Below are positions 49,761-61,186 of a stretch of DNA of 64,000 bases, in pieces. The notes below the pieces were generated by a model. That model had not been told where the DNA came from, did no database searches, and saw only the letters and a program-made list of their open reading frames with translations. The stretch comes from Liolophura sinensis. Lineage: Eukaryota; Mollusca; Polyplacophora; Chitonida; Chitonidae. The stretch covers positions 15,673,385 through 15,737,384 of the forward strand of contig NC_088295.1 in the NCBI RefSeq assembly GCF_032854445.1. The letters are read 5' to 3'. The position numbers and the translations under genes are program-made. Positions within the stretch are counted from its first letter, which is position 1, and every line of letters begins with the position of its first letter.

Positions 49761-50787
49761 TCACTCAATCGATATTAATTTACATAAGCTACATTGTTAT
49801 GTCAGGTGAATGTAGAATTAATATTAATGACTTGTGTTTAACCAAAGTCTCCCTCTCTTCTCCCTCCCTTCCGGTCCAACTCGACCAACGTTTGAAAAAG
49901 CAATGTGATTGTTGGCATCTGGCAATGTGTGACTCGATTTACTTACAATGTGCTCAGGTCGACTACGGTTAGCGGCAACAGCTTACACAGCAATTTGACA
50001 ATCACGTGATCTGTTTCATGTGAAGCATGAGAGTGATCAACGATGTGCAAAATGAGTTCAACTTGGCACAAGCATACGTAGATCTATGGATTTGGACACA
50101 ACTGGGTGCTTTGGTTCGTAGAACAGTAGAACATGCTCCTTTCAACCAACTGCTGACTCACAAGTTGTTGGTATATTTGGCACCCAGGCCTTTGCTACCA
50201 GCTACTTCCAGATGCTCAAACGTGTTTCGAGCCATCAAGGAGAATCTGCGCGCAGCTTTAGTTCTTGTGCAGACTTACTTTCTAACTGTGTCTCAGGAAT
50301 TTGTCATGGAAAGAGAGAATATTTGTCATTGCAAGTTCGTTTTGTCACTAAAGATTGGAAGGTATATATAAGCTTCTGTTTCAACGTCTTAAAGTCGGAT
50401 AACCTGGAGGTAACTGATGGACATGGCTATTTGGGAAGTCAGTTGAAATCCTGTGACCACAAATTGTTTTAGATTTCTTATCCGTCTTTTGTCATATTTC
50501 CTTTTAAAAAGCGACCATCGTTACTATTGTTATGACATCCATAACAGGGTGCCTTAATTTCTCAGAGAATCTTTGACTCAGTGATATGAAGATGTCACCG
50601 ACTTCTGTATACCAAGAGACCAATTTGGCTGTACAAAGATGACACAACTGTGTAGTCCATCATGGTACTGTCGGGCAGCATGCTCCATAAGCCTATTACC
50701 TGTATATGCGTAAACACATTTATTCTTGTAATTAAATATAGCAACGTGACCACTCAAGTTTTCCTGCACCAGCAACTTCTGGGAAAC

Positions 50788-50835
50788 TAAATTTATTTAT
50801 TTTAATTTGGCTGTTGTTTAACACCATACTCGAGA
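50788..50835 (-). mobile_element. SINE-A tail fragment, minus
   Basis: Diverged tail and 'taacaccatactcgagaa' only. It faces the plus copy that starts at 50866. Confidence 0.45.
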
Positions 50836-50865
50836 ACACTGATTTTTATGAAAGCATGGCATCCG

Positions 50866-51076
50866 TGATCTGGTCGCTAACGCTGTGAGTTCAAATCCAG
50901 CTCATACGGATTTCCTCTCTGGTAGTAGGTGGGAAAGCCTGCCAGCAGCCTGCGTATGATTTTTCCCGGGCTTAGCCTGGTTTCCTCACACCACAATATT
51001 GACTGCCACCGTAAAAGTGAGATATTCTCGAACACGACTGAATACCCCAATCAAATACAGAAATAAGTAAATATTT
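50866..51076 (+). mobile_element. SINE-A, old diverged copy, plus
   Basis: B-box part 'gtgagttcaaatccagctca', body and tail recognisable with many substitutions. Confidence 0.72.
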
Positions 51077-52072
51077 AAATAATCTTTAAGACACAGTGGT
51101 GTAATACGTGCGAAAGTGTCCAGAAAATCACCGTATTTCTCGACGTATCTGACATATCTACTAACTTGGGTTTAATTTAAGCAACAGACGTCATTTCTCA
51201 AGGGCCAGTCGTCCTTCGGGGCAACCCATCTGGAGAAATGTAAATATTCTTCTCCTTCTTAGGGAAAGCAGTTCAAGTTCTTTTCGTTGATATTTTCCAG
51301 ATTCGGTGCAGCTGTATTCGTAATGCTATAATGATGTATACAGTGGAAACTCCGCCACTGCCAAGAATAATCAATTAGGCCTAAGGACACTTACGTGAAG
51401 GACATTCGATTCTACCATTCTATATAAACCCTGGATTTCACCTGCAAAATCGATAGATCTTAGCCGATATCTTCAAAAACATTTCAGCCCTATCGGTTTT
51501 CCTCATTTTAACTGAACAGCATAGCGACAATAGTTTCGACGTTTTCCATACGTTTGTCGAATGGTCACCGAACTATCCATACCTGCCTTCAATAATTCCC
51601 ATGATGCTAATTCTTCAAAAAATGTATGTATTCAGCATACAAGCTTGGAGATACTACTTCATGCTGTATGATACGAGAACAATACGAATATCATAGAAAT
51701 AAAAGTCTTTATTCAAAAGTTCAGCTGTTGCTCGACATATCACAAGAGGTCACATACTTCCCATTTTCACATGGATTAGAAAGCAACTTAACTGTACCTA
51801 TTGATATGAAACTTACAACAGTCCACGACATGTATGTAAACCAGAAACACAGATCTCTAGAATTTTATACACTGGCTTGAGAAAAACATGTTCGATACAA
51901 AAACAAAAATAAACTGAAAATGACATTTATAATGAGAATGTGACCATATATTCAATAAAAAAATTAGTCTCTGAAAAGAAAAAAGTTGTATATAAGACCG
52001 GACATATCATTAGATATCTGTATTAATTCATAACTCAGATCTTCTACATTGTTTACTCTGAGAATATTATGG

Positions 52073-55000
52073 TCACTCCATAAATCTCTGGTGAATGTAC
52101 TGCACAATGTACTCGTCAATTTCCTCATCGTGCGAGTCTTCGTAGGCCTGAAACATAATATGAAGAGACTCAACAAAATGTGGCTGATGTATACAGCTTC
52201 TGCGCAGCACTTTGATTTCGGATGGAATCTGTTATTCAACAATTACATATCAATGTTAGAATTTATAACGTACTCCTGAATTCAGGCATCCCTATGTAAA
52301 TATAAGCTTCTTTACAGTTGGTATATTTAGGCGGTATTCAGATGAAATCTGGTTTTATTTGTTTCCCTTCCTTAGTCAGTTACTTACTGAAATAAATCTG
52401 TCTGAAAAGGACACTGCTCAAGATAACGAAGAAAGTAAAGAAACTTTATTACTTGGGGATTTTTTTAAGTTAAGTCGGTTACTCAACTAATATTCATCAT
52501 GACAATATCTAGTATAAAATCTAACCCATTATATTGACTCTTATTGCCAGTGGTATGTATAGATACCTTGTAGTCGGACTGGCAGAAATCTGGCGGGTTG
52601 AACACGGAGGGGTCCTTGATACCCGGTGTAATGTTAGCGAAACCCACTTCCATCATGTACTTTTCTGAAACCACAAAACGTGAAGCCCATGCATTACTCA
52701 TGTTCTCTGCACTCCCATAACACCTAACATACATGTAGGAGAAACAACACCCATTTGGTTTAATGACCATACTTAACATAGATTACATTACAATATATCA
52801 ACTTTTTTAAACTTGACACTATTATCCACGCGGTCGCAGAGGTCACCCTCGGGGATTTTATTACATCTATTCTTAGCAATGAATATGTGTTCATTCTATT
52901 ATGAAACACTTCTCTTGTCTACATGACTTGGCTAGAGTTCAGTACATGTATGGAAAAACAAAACCCTTGTACAGTGAATGCCACATTTGTACATCCCCGA
53001 CAGGCGCTTATATCATACGAATGAGTACTGGCTTCCAGAGAGAGAAGCTCCTTGGGCAAACACCCCGCGTGAGTGCTACTTTACACTGGCTTAGAAAATG
53101 GTTTGCAAATTTCATAAATATGCCACAACGAAATGTATATGAATGTGGTGCTGAAATACGTACTGAAAAGTCCTGCTGCACCGATCACAGTTTCGCCAAC
53201 AGGGATGCATCCAGACGAGGTGACATCTGCGAACACCTCACATCTCATCTTAGGGATGGCCATTCTGTAGCTAGTCACCTGCAGTTTGTTCCTTCCAGCT
53301 CCGAAATAAAAGCTTCCTAACTTCTGGGCTGTCCCTGAAACACAAGGGCACAACCTGAAGACAGAGCTATCACAGTACAAAGGGTTTAAGATAAACTGTG
53401 TTTAATTATCCCATCAATTTTTTTTCATGGAGGACTAAAGGATGGTTTAACCGGAGATCATATACCTTTGTATATTAAGTGGTAAATAATACTTGGTTAA
53501 ACAATCGCTTTTTTTCAATCAATCAGGACACATATGCCATTTTTCACCCAACGCGACATTCTGTGACAATGTCCGTGACCACTGCAGATCGACACAATCA
53601 GTCTAAATTGACCTTACATTCTCCTTCTCCTTCAGATTTGGTTTTTTTAGCATAATACATAGCACATCTTGTCTCATACGACTCTGGTGGAGACAACTGT
53701 GTCTTACTTGAGTCTTGACATGTATAACAAGAAGGCAACCTAACCATCACTTCCTGGTAAAGTCCTGGTAAATAAGGTCATAAAAAGAAAAACTGACCTG
53801 GAATACAAAACCGTCTGAAGGTGGCCTTGAGGTTCCTGGTTTTGCATTTTTGCCTGGATTCAAGGAATCTGTACATCTTTTGCTGTAAACATGCAGATAA
53901 AACCTTGTACTGTAGCGAAGACATGGGATCATTTGAACTCACACAGTGGCCGCATATGCCCAGGAAGGTTGAACTCATGAGATCGCGTATACTATATTTT
54001 GGGTTCCATCTTATAGAAGTGCTCCTTTTCAAGTTTCATATAGGTCGTATACAATTCTCCCAACCAAGCATCAGGAAAAAGAAAACCCCAAACTGGAAAG
54101 TTTGATTGGTAACATGTTTGTTTCTCTATACACTATTAAGAATACAACAATGTTCATCAGGTTGTAACTACAGCCATCAAAAGCCAATAAATGCAGCTTT
54201 TGGTCTTTCCAGACTGCATCCATGTGCTCCTATGACAGATGAACAATTACAGTGATCTATATGTATAAATATGGTACATGTAGCTGTCTATCATGAGATT
54301 TCTGGAAACAAGAAAAACATGTGAAACCAAATTCGGGATATTCCACGGGACAAGTAGTGAAAATCGACATCTGCTGATCTCAGTACACAAGACAACAGTA
54401 CAGAATTAAATTACCTTTCCAAAGTCGAATATCAGGCCAACACTGACACTTTTGTTCATGAAACGGAAGTGAACAGTCTCTGCCACTTTCTTGTTGTTGT
54501 AGTCATAGGAAATCTCAATTCCACTCTGAAATCAAAGCAAAAGGTACAGCAATGTATGGTACAGTGTAAAACAAACCCATTGCACATCAGATCAGAAAAT
54601 ATAGTATCAATGCATAAGGTTCTCGCGCTAAAAAATCATTCCACTACCCGAACTGTTGCGCCAAGCTAACAGTCTGATGATCAAGAGTTTAAAATACAAG
54701 TTAAAGGTTATTGACTACGCCTCTTTGACTCAAATGGTCAAAGTGCAGGTGCTTTTTAACCTGTTTATGACCCAGGAGCCTCACCAATGCCATCACTGTC
54801 AGTTTAAATCCAGCTCAGCTCTGCAGATGGTTGTGGTTTCCTCCGAGCTCTGCCCCGTTTCCTCCAACCAAAATGCTGGTCACCTTCATATAAGTGAAAC
54901 ATTTTTGTATAAAACGCCAATCAATTAAATAAACCAAAGTGCCGACTCCATATGACTGCCAGGCCCTTGAGCAGTAAGGTCGCGAGTGGGAATCCAGTTA

Positions 55001-57207
55001 CAAGTATTGTTTTTTCGGATGCAGCTTTAAGTCAGAGCTTTAAGAACCTAATTACCTTCATAAAAATGAACAAGCGTTCAGGTGAACACAACATATGCAC
55101 CAACAAACACATCTGTTTGAAATGTATACAAGAATATCAGCGGCAATGTGGCGAGTATAACCACTGAGGGTAATCCTCATGGGTGGTGATGACAAGTGTG
55201 TGATTACCATGACAACCACACAAGTGAACACCAAAAAATGTAAACTTTATGCGGAGTTGTAGCCCGGACATGAAATCATTCCTATTTATATGGTATATAT
55301 AAAGAAAATGGCTATCTCGTTACCATGACAACTGCAGAAATGGACAAATGTGAGTTGTGACAGCTCGTCATCTGTGTATCTATGTATCCATCAAAATTAA
55401 AACTATATGTGGAAAACTGTTGGACAGGAAATAATATCTATCTATATATTATTTATAGGGAAACTGGCAATCTGGTAACCATGACAACAGCACGAATGAA
55501 CAAATGTGACTCGCAACAGATCATTTGTGTATGTATGCATCTATGAAAAATGAAAATTCTACACGGAAAACAGTTGGAGTTATAGCTCGAACAGGATATC
55601 ATATCTATGTATATAGTCATTCAAGATCACGACCCTTTCTACGTGATCCTATTGTCCCGAGACAACGCTCGTGTATAGATGGGCGCCATCAGCGCAGTGA
55701 TTTCCCCCAAAATTTGGGGATAATTGTTGACAGAGGAGTAGCAGATGATGAATAGGTATTTTACAATTCCTTGAGCCTAAAACCCCACAATAGCATAGAT
55801 AATCAACCTACCTGTATCTGAATGAATCAAAAACATCCAAAATAAAATGAACTTTTCACTCAATATTAAGTTATTCAATATGGTGGCGCCGACGAAAGAC
55901 AGCATGAAAAAAAAAAAAAGAGTTCGAAAAAGTAATCGCATATGTCAAGGCAAGCGGTCGGGTTTCTGTAGAGTTGAAGGCAAAGCAGGTCACTGCTATT
56001 CGTGCAGCATATGAGAAGAAAGATGTCATTGCGGTGTAATCGACTGGGTATGGGAAAAATCATGTACTAGAGTACATCAGCTTGTGCCTTGAGTTATCCA
56101 GCATCCAGAACTCAGTAAAGAAGCCATGGTAACTATTGTTTTATCCCCTCTGAATTCTTTAATGCACAATCAAGTGGTAAGTGTGTAAATATATTTAAAT
56201 TACCATGGTTCAGCTTGAGTACGGACGGAGATGATAATAATACCCATGAATACCTGTAAATAGCGCACTGCTCAACAGTTAGTTACATTTGCCATCACAT
56301 GCAGTTGTCTACATAAGGTGAAAGTCATCTCAGATCAGGTGACGTATGTAATGCACAAACCTCGCTTTCTACATCGCTGTTGTAAAAAGCATGGTGCCCA
56401 AGTATATTAGAGATGTAATCTCAATGGAGACAGTATGGGTACATTTCTATTTTAGAATGTATATACAGTATGTATAGGAAAACTGGTGATTTGGTAACCA
56501 TGACAACTGCGGAAATGAGCAAATGTGAGACGCACCACATTGTCATCTGTGTATGTATATATCCACCAAAAATTAAAACTTTATGGAGAAAACAACTGGA
56601 GATACAGCCCGGACACAAAGAAGGGTGGACAGACAAACAAAATAGCTATAACATAATACGCTCCACCTACTGACGGGGGCGTATAAAAATGAGCACACCG
56701 TTACACACCAGTCAAATCAATAAATGAATAATATTAGCTTAAAAGGACACAGAATGGCTTCTGACTGGCTACTGCCAGATGATATTCTGGCATGTTAAAG
56801 GTGACACGTTCTAAAAGCTGGCACGTTTCACACGATCGGTACAAAACACAGAAAAGCCAATGGCCTTTGAACCAGTCACTAGTAGCTCAATGCAAGACCT
56901 TTCGCTGAACTTCAAAACATTGTCGGCCTACACAGAGCGCTGAATGCGAGGTAGTCCAGCCTGCACATGCTCGCTCAACTTTCGTCACAAAACACGAAGC
57001 ATTGCAATACGATTTTCTCACTACCTTGTAATGGTATCTGATACTTACAGCAAATACCCGGGCCCTACGAAACCTTGGAGCGACTCCAGTGAGTTCCCCG
57101 ATGTAGCCTTCCCACTGGTCCGGGGTACAGCAGCCTGCCGCCTCCCCATCGGGTTCCTGGCCCCTCACAAACAACACCACAGCACAGAACACCAACCAGT
57201 TCAGCAT
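52073..57207 (-). CDS. Ependymin-related protein 2 (complete, 6 exons)
   Basis: Exons are 57049-57207, 54415-54525, 53798-53882, 53164-53334, 52567-52664 and 52073-52147 (TGA). All junctions are GT/AG and the phases join exactly, giving 232 residues, a usual length for the family. The order is a signal peptide (MLNWLVFCAVVLFVRG), an acidic linker, CCTPDQWEG, then YDYNNKKVAETVHF and GLIFDFGK. Next come a Lys/Arg-rich segment with two cysteines ending RRFCIPG, FYFGAGRNKLQV, GCIPVGE, GFANITPGIKDPSVF, PPDFC and an acidic tail (EDSHDEEIDEY). Candidate N-glycosylation sites are NKS and NIT. It is the tandem partner of the gene at 40152-46830. Exons 2 and 5 are identical in length (111 and 98 bp), but the residues have diverged widely. 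Intron 1 contains a broken RecQ helicase fragment, a SINE and a repeat array. Secreted, with possible ligand carriage; the exact role is unknown. Confidence 0.93.
54762..54936 (+). mobile_element. SINE-A, diverged copy, plus (EPDR-2 intron 1, near exon 2)
   Basis: Includes 'tgacccaggagcctcacca' and a diverged core, about 240 bp from exon 2 on its intron side. Antisense to the gene. Confidence 0.72.
55190..56695 (+). repeat. Repeat array with 'accatgacaac' units, interrupted by helicase relic
   Basis: Units with 'taccatgacaac', 'gaacaaatgtga', 'tcatctgtgtatgtat' and 'ggaaaac' occur at 55206, 55321, 55478 and 56496. The right end ('acggggg', 'cgtataaaa') resembles a repeat edge common in marine invertebrates. 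The RecQ fragment (55908-56176) sits between units. Confidence 0.6.
55908..56176 (+). pseudogene. Broken RecQ-type DNA helicase fragment
   Basis: The plus frame reads FEKVIAYVKASG, then LKAKQVTAIRAAYEKKDVIA, a stop (56037-56039), and STGYGKN. The last matches the Walker A region of RecQ-like helicases (usually PTGYGKS). After a second stop and frame change near 56126 it continues VTIVLSPLNSLMHNQVV, matching motif Ia (SPL..L..DQV), and ends exactly at a GTAAGT donor-like sequence. An upstream ATG at 55904 is out of frame across a run of 13 A. The piece covers only the N-terminal helicase motifs, with one internal stop, a frame change and a Walker A Ser-to-Asn change, so it is dead. It lies antisense within intron 1 of the ependymin-related gene 2. 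It may have come from a duplicated exon of a cellular or transposon-carried helicase. Confidence 0.65.
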
Positions 57208-57246
57208 GTTGACTCTTGACTGAGATTACCAAATGGTATCGACGAC

Positions 57247-57252
57247 TTATAA
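57247..57252 (-). promoter_or_regulatory. TATA-like box of ependymin-related gene 2
   Basis: TTATAA (context GTTATAAG) on the minus strand, 40 bp upstream of the ATG at 57207. This implies a very short 5' UTR if used. It is the only TATA-like site close to the start. Confidence 0.45.
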
Positions 57253-57259
57253 CCCAGAG

Positions 57260-58704
57260 CTGACTGGACACTAGTTCACCGGTGGACGCCTACCTCAGTA
57301 CTAAGATGAAACACCACACTTGCCAAAGGCGGTCATGTGACCGGCAAATGCACGTGATTCGCAACTCGTGATTCTCTCATTTTTTTTCTCCATTCATATT
57401 TATTTACCTTGTCCGCATTATTGACCTTTCAACTCGTCTATGTTTGCAAACAAGCCAAAAATGGTATTTCGAGTTAGTAACCGGGCTGTAGTAGCGGGTA
57501 AATCGACTGATAACCATTGTTTACGCCAGGCTTTGACATTGTTATACAAGAGTGACTAGACTACACAACAGTCAGAGGAATGATATTTGCGAAGACACAA
57601 TCGGCTAGGATACTGTAAATCCAACGAAGGCCGAGTAAGGCGGACCGGTTCACCCCCTGGCGATTTTTCGAATAGCTCCCTTTACATATCAGTCTGACCT
57701 TCGCAGAAAAGTGTCCTGAATAAACAACACTTGTACAAGCCCGCGTTATATATTCAGAGTTTGCCCTTATTTTTCACCTGTTGCTGTAGTTAAGTAAGCC
57801 TTCGAGCTAGATGTAGCTCTTAATATAACCAGAATGCCTTATCCGACGTATTTTCTGCTTATTTCCATAATAGATACAATTATAAGTTTATTACGTTGTA
57901 CTTTATGATTGTCGGTTACCAAATTCATATTTTTATCGTCATAAAAAGCCGCAATCTTTTATTTACACTTCACTCCAGTTTCTTCCGGAAGAAACCAACA
58001 CAGTGATTACAAAAGCAACTCGTGACAGTGTGTTCATGTAAAAAAAATGTATACGCCCTATATATGACCATAAACTTGGTAATATAGTACACGCTACAGT
58101 CTCATTGGCCACTGTCAAGTCATACGATCCTACACTTAACTGTATCGTAAAGTTTGAATACTTTAAGGTGCTGTGTATTATTTATTCATATTCTTGCCGA
58201 GTCAGAATCGTTCAGAGCGCGCAAATATTCTCTTTTCTGTAGGAGCTTGGCTTCTGCCCAACTGTAGTTCAAACACCCATTTGGTTTGTTGTGCCTGTAT
58301 ATCCAAAAAACCAAGGAGAAATTACTTTTCAATAACGCTACAGCTGTATATTGGCGTATGCGAGTCCATATGACTAGACTATATGTCATTGAACATGTAG
58401 TGTAATCATATGCCAGCAACAACCAGCGAGCAACAGCGAGTTTAAACTCTGAACATGCTTTCCTACTTGTTCCCACCATCTTACCTCATAAACACAAGGA
58501 AGTGAGACGTTTTGTGTTAGGGTTTCTTTCATGACACATTTGCCCAAGTTTATAAGCCAGTTGTCCAATGGTTATTTTGGGAAATAATTTAATGTATAAA
58601 ACACAACAATACAGCGAGTAAAACCACACAACCCACCCCAGTGTAATGAATCGTCAAATGTAACCAGTTGGTAAATCGTCAAATGTAACCAGCAACATCG
58701 AGAC
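57260..58704. other. Upstream of ependymin-related gene 2, nothing recognised
   Basis: No coding or repeat family seen. May hold regulatory DNA for the gene starting at 57207. Confidence 0.35.
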
Positions 58705-58850
58705 TCTAGAGTTTACCTCAGTTACGGCTTTATTCTAACTGTCCATTTAATTACGTATAAATGGTAGCGCTTACACCCCAGCCCCGCATTCCCTTCCCTC
58801 CAGTACCATGGCCAATAAGCAGAATTATCAGGGAAAATGCAGCGATGTTC
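58705..58850 (-). repeat. Dispersed repeat F copy, minus
   Basis: Shares 'tttacctcagttacggcttt', 'ataaatggtagcgcttacac' and 'ccagtaccatggcc' with the 32870 copy. Confidence 0.45.
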
Positions 58851-58998
58851 TTTTGTTAAAGATAGGGTAGATGTTTTAGATGTAATACACATTTAATCGT
58901 GTTGATGTGAGAGGAATTTAATCGCTTAGAAAAGATATTTATATTGGTATGTCGCTATAGAACTCGTGAACTGTTGTACATCACACATTTTCTGTACA

Positions 58999-59206
58999 TT
59001 CACCAATGCGGTCGCTGTGAGTTCAAGTGCAGCTCATGCTGGCTTCCTCTCCGGCCGTACGTGGGAAGGTCTGTCAGCAACCTGCGGATGGTCGTGGGTT
59101 TCCCCCGGGCTCTGCCCGGTTTCCACCCACCATAATGCTGGCCGCCGTCGTATAAGTGAAATATTCTTGAGTACGGCATAAAACACCAATCAAATAGATA
59201 AATAAT
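58999..59206 (+). mobile_element. SINE-A, nearly intact 5'-truncated copy, plus
   Basis: From 'ttcaccaatgcggtcgctgt' through an almost consensus body to an AAATAGATAAATAA tail. The tRNA A-box part is missing. Confidence 0.83.
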
Positions 59207-59594
59207 TTTATGTACATTAGTGTATACTCTACAACGGTAACATATAGGCCACGTGAGTAGATAAAGCAGGACGTGGTGTAAGAAAAACTCACACATTCGT
59301 CCTGCCTTCCTGTTCTGACTTCAAACCTAGACATTTCACTTAACCCAAAGTATTTGACCAGAGTATATGGCTGAAATGAAAACTTAAATCATTCTTATCA
59401 GTTTACTTCGAAAAAAGATCATTAACACTTTGAATTCTGGTGACAGGGCTAACTGTACACAAGACCACAATTGTTTCTGGATGTGGCAATAATGTAAATC
59501 CAAGCGTCGTGTCCAACAATGGTATCCCACTTTTAGAACATGAAGGGGCGTTTCAAGTCGATAAGCACAACCTATGCGCCGAAATAGACATATA

Positions 59595-59720
59595 TCGAAA
59601 CGGTATATCTAAGCCGTCAAGCAAAATTGACGTTCCAGGTCATTAATCACAAGACCGATTCCCAAGACCCATTTCCAAAACAGCCTAAAACACCAGGTCC
59701 CAAAGAAAAAAATAAGAGAA
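59595..59720 (+). repeat. Dispersed repeat G copy
   Basis: Shares 'aagccgtcaagcaaaattga' and 'catttccaaaacagcctaaa' with diverged copies at 48495-48600 and 26185-26240. Confidence 0.4.
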
Positions 59721-59735
59721 ATAATTATATATAGA

Positions 59736-59915
59736 AAATTAAACTTGTAGCATGTTAGGGAGAAGCAGACATAAATTTTCTGATTGGGCGGTGTGATGGA
59801 TACGGAAGTTCTGGCTAAACCATCTTAAACCATGTCTCTTGCTGACTTTTAGGCATGACAGATTTGAAAATTAAACTTGTAGCATGTTAAGGAGAAGCAG
59901 AAATATATTTTCAGT
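59736..59915 (+). repeat. Direct repeat, two units about 130 bp apart
   Basis: 'gaaaattaaacttgtagcat' followed by 'gttagggagaagcaga' or 'gttaaggagaagcaga' occurs at about 59736 and 59866. Confidence 0.6.
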
Positions 59916-60835
59916 CATGCAGGAAAGACATCGAATACAAATATATGTACGTCTTTGTCCCGCTTTAATTGCCACGGATTATTTAAGCACCATATTACAT
60001 GGTGTACTTGAAATAGTAATGAATCCTTCCGTGGCCCTGGATTAAGAGATACCATATCACCAAGGGCTTTAAACGCGATGCCTATATATATCTGCCCAAA
60101 AGGGCGTTATATCCACTGTAGAATTTAGGCAATTATTACTCATGTGAATGTCGTGATGCAAAACTCGTGATGCAAACAGGATGGGTATTACAGGCACACT
60201 ATTTTTACATATTAAATGTATACCTACATAAAGATGATGCATGTTAGGTACACATTAATGTTCATATGCAATCTTGTTACAATTTAGGTGTGCCCGTGGT
60301 ACACATCTTGTGTATCTTGTGTACACAATTGCTTTTAAAGAGCATGGTCTACGAGTAATAGGCCTATGTGTGTGTGTTGGACTTGACGGTCAGACTGTCA
60401 TTGAAGGTGTTACATTTAGAATATGGTGAAATGGAAAGTAAATATAACAAATATTATATATTAGTACATACTTACCGACAAAAATATGGAAAGTGATGTT
60501 CAGTTTACAATTTCAAGGGGTAATTATGTTTGCGATCAGAAAGAAATGACGGTTTCTGTGTGAAAAGGAATAGTTTATAACTGAAGGCTAATCACGCATT
60601 AGTTTTATTCTGCTCAGGCACAATCTGAACCAACAAGAGTACCTTCAAGGTTTGATGGCCTTTATTGTGTTGCCAACTACCGTCATCGTGCATGTTAGCA
60701 AATACCACTCAAGTAATCGGAGATTACAGTCAGTATACCTCAATGCGCAATAAATTGTTAGCTTAGTAATTTAAGTTAGGTGACTGACGACAGCAGGTTC
60801 TTGGCTGGTGGTGTGGATGACAGAGTGAGTTTGTG

Positions 60836-61186
60836 AGTGCTTATGGTTTAACGTCGTACTTAACAATTTTTCAGTCGTAGAACGACGAAGTAGTCTTTAG
60901 AGTACATGTACGTGTAATGTGCCTTCTAGTGGCAGGACAGATCTCCACCGCTCTTTTACCTCGAGCTGCTTCACTGAGACGACTTACCGATGACAAGTAA
61001 GCCGCCCCACCCAAGTCATTATAATGATACGGGTCAACCAGTCGTTGCACTATCCCCTTAATGCTGAACGCCAAGCGAGGAAGTTACAGCTTCCCCTTTT
61101 AAGGTCTTAGGTGTGACCCGACCCAGTACTGACTCTGGATCTACCGCTCAAGAAGCGCACGCTCTACCTACTGAGCCATGGGGCCG
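60836..61186 (-). mobile_element. SINE-B, full-length copy, minus
   Basis: Starts 'gtgagtgcttatggtttaac' and ends at the tRNA-like head near 'ctactgagccatggggcc'. It matches 45884-46190 in reverse over its whole length and is slightly longer. Confidence 0.72.

Larger units (their letters stand above)
46921..52072. other. Intergenic between the two ependymin-related genes
   Basis: Holds SINE-B and SINE-C pieces, a (TA)n run, repeat G and SINE-A at 50788-51076. A frame at 50027-50371 (plus) has no recognisable domain. The 3' UTR of EPDR-2 probably extends below 52073. Confidence 0.4.

Noticed and set aside
50027-50371. 114-codon plus ORF
   Set aside because: No recognisable motif or neighbours. 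Left uncalled.
58999-59334. Several ORFs of 60-98 codons with a shared VGGNRAEPGGNPRPSA-type sequence, here and at other sites
   Set aside because: They are translations of SINE-A, which explains their recurrence.
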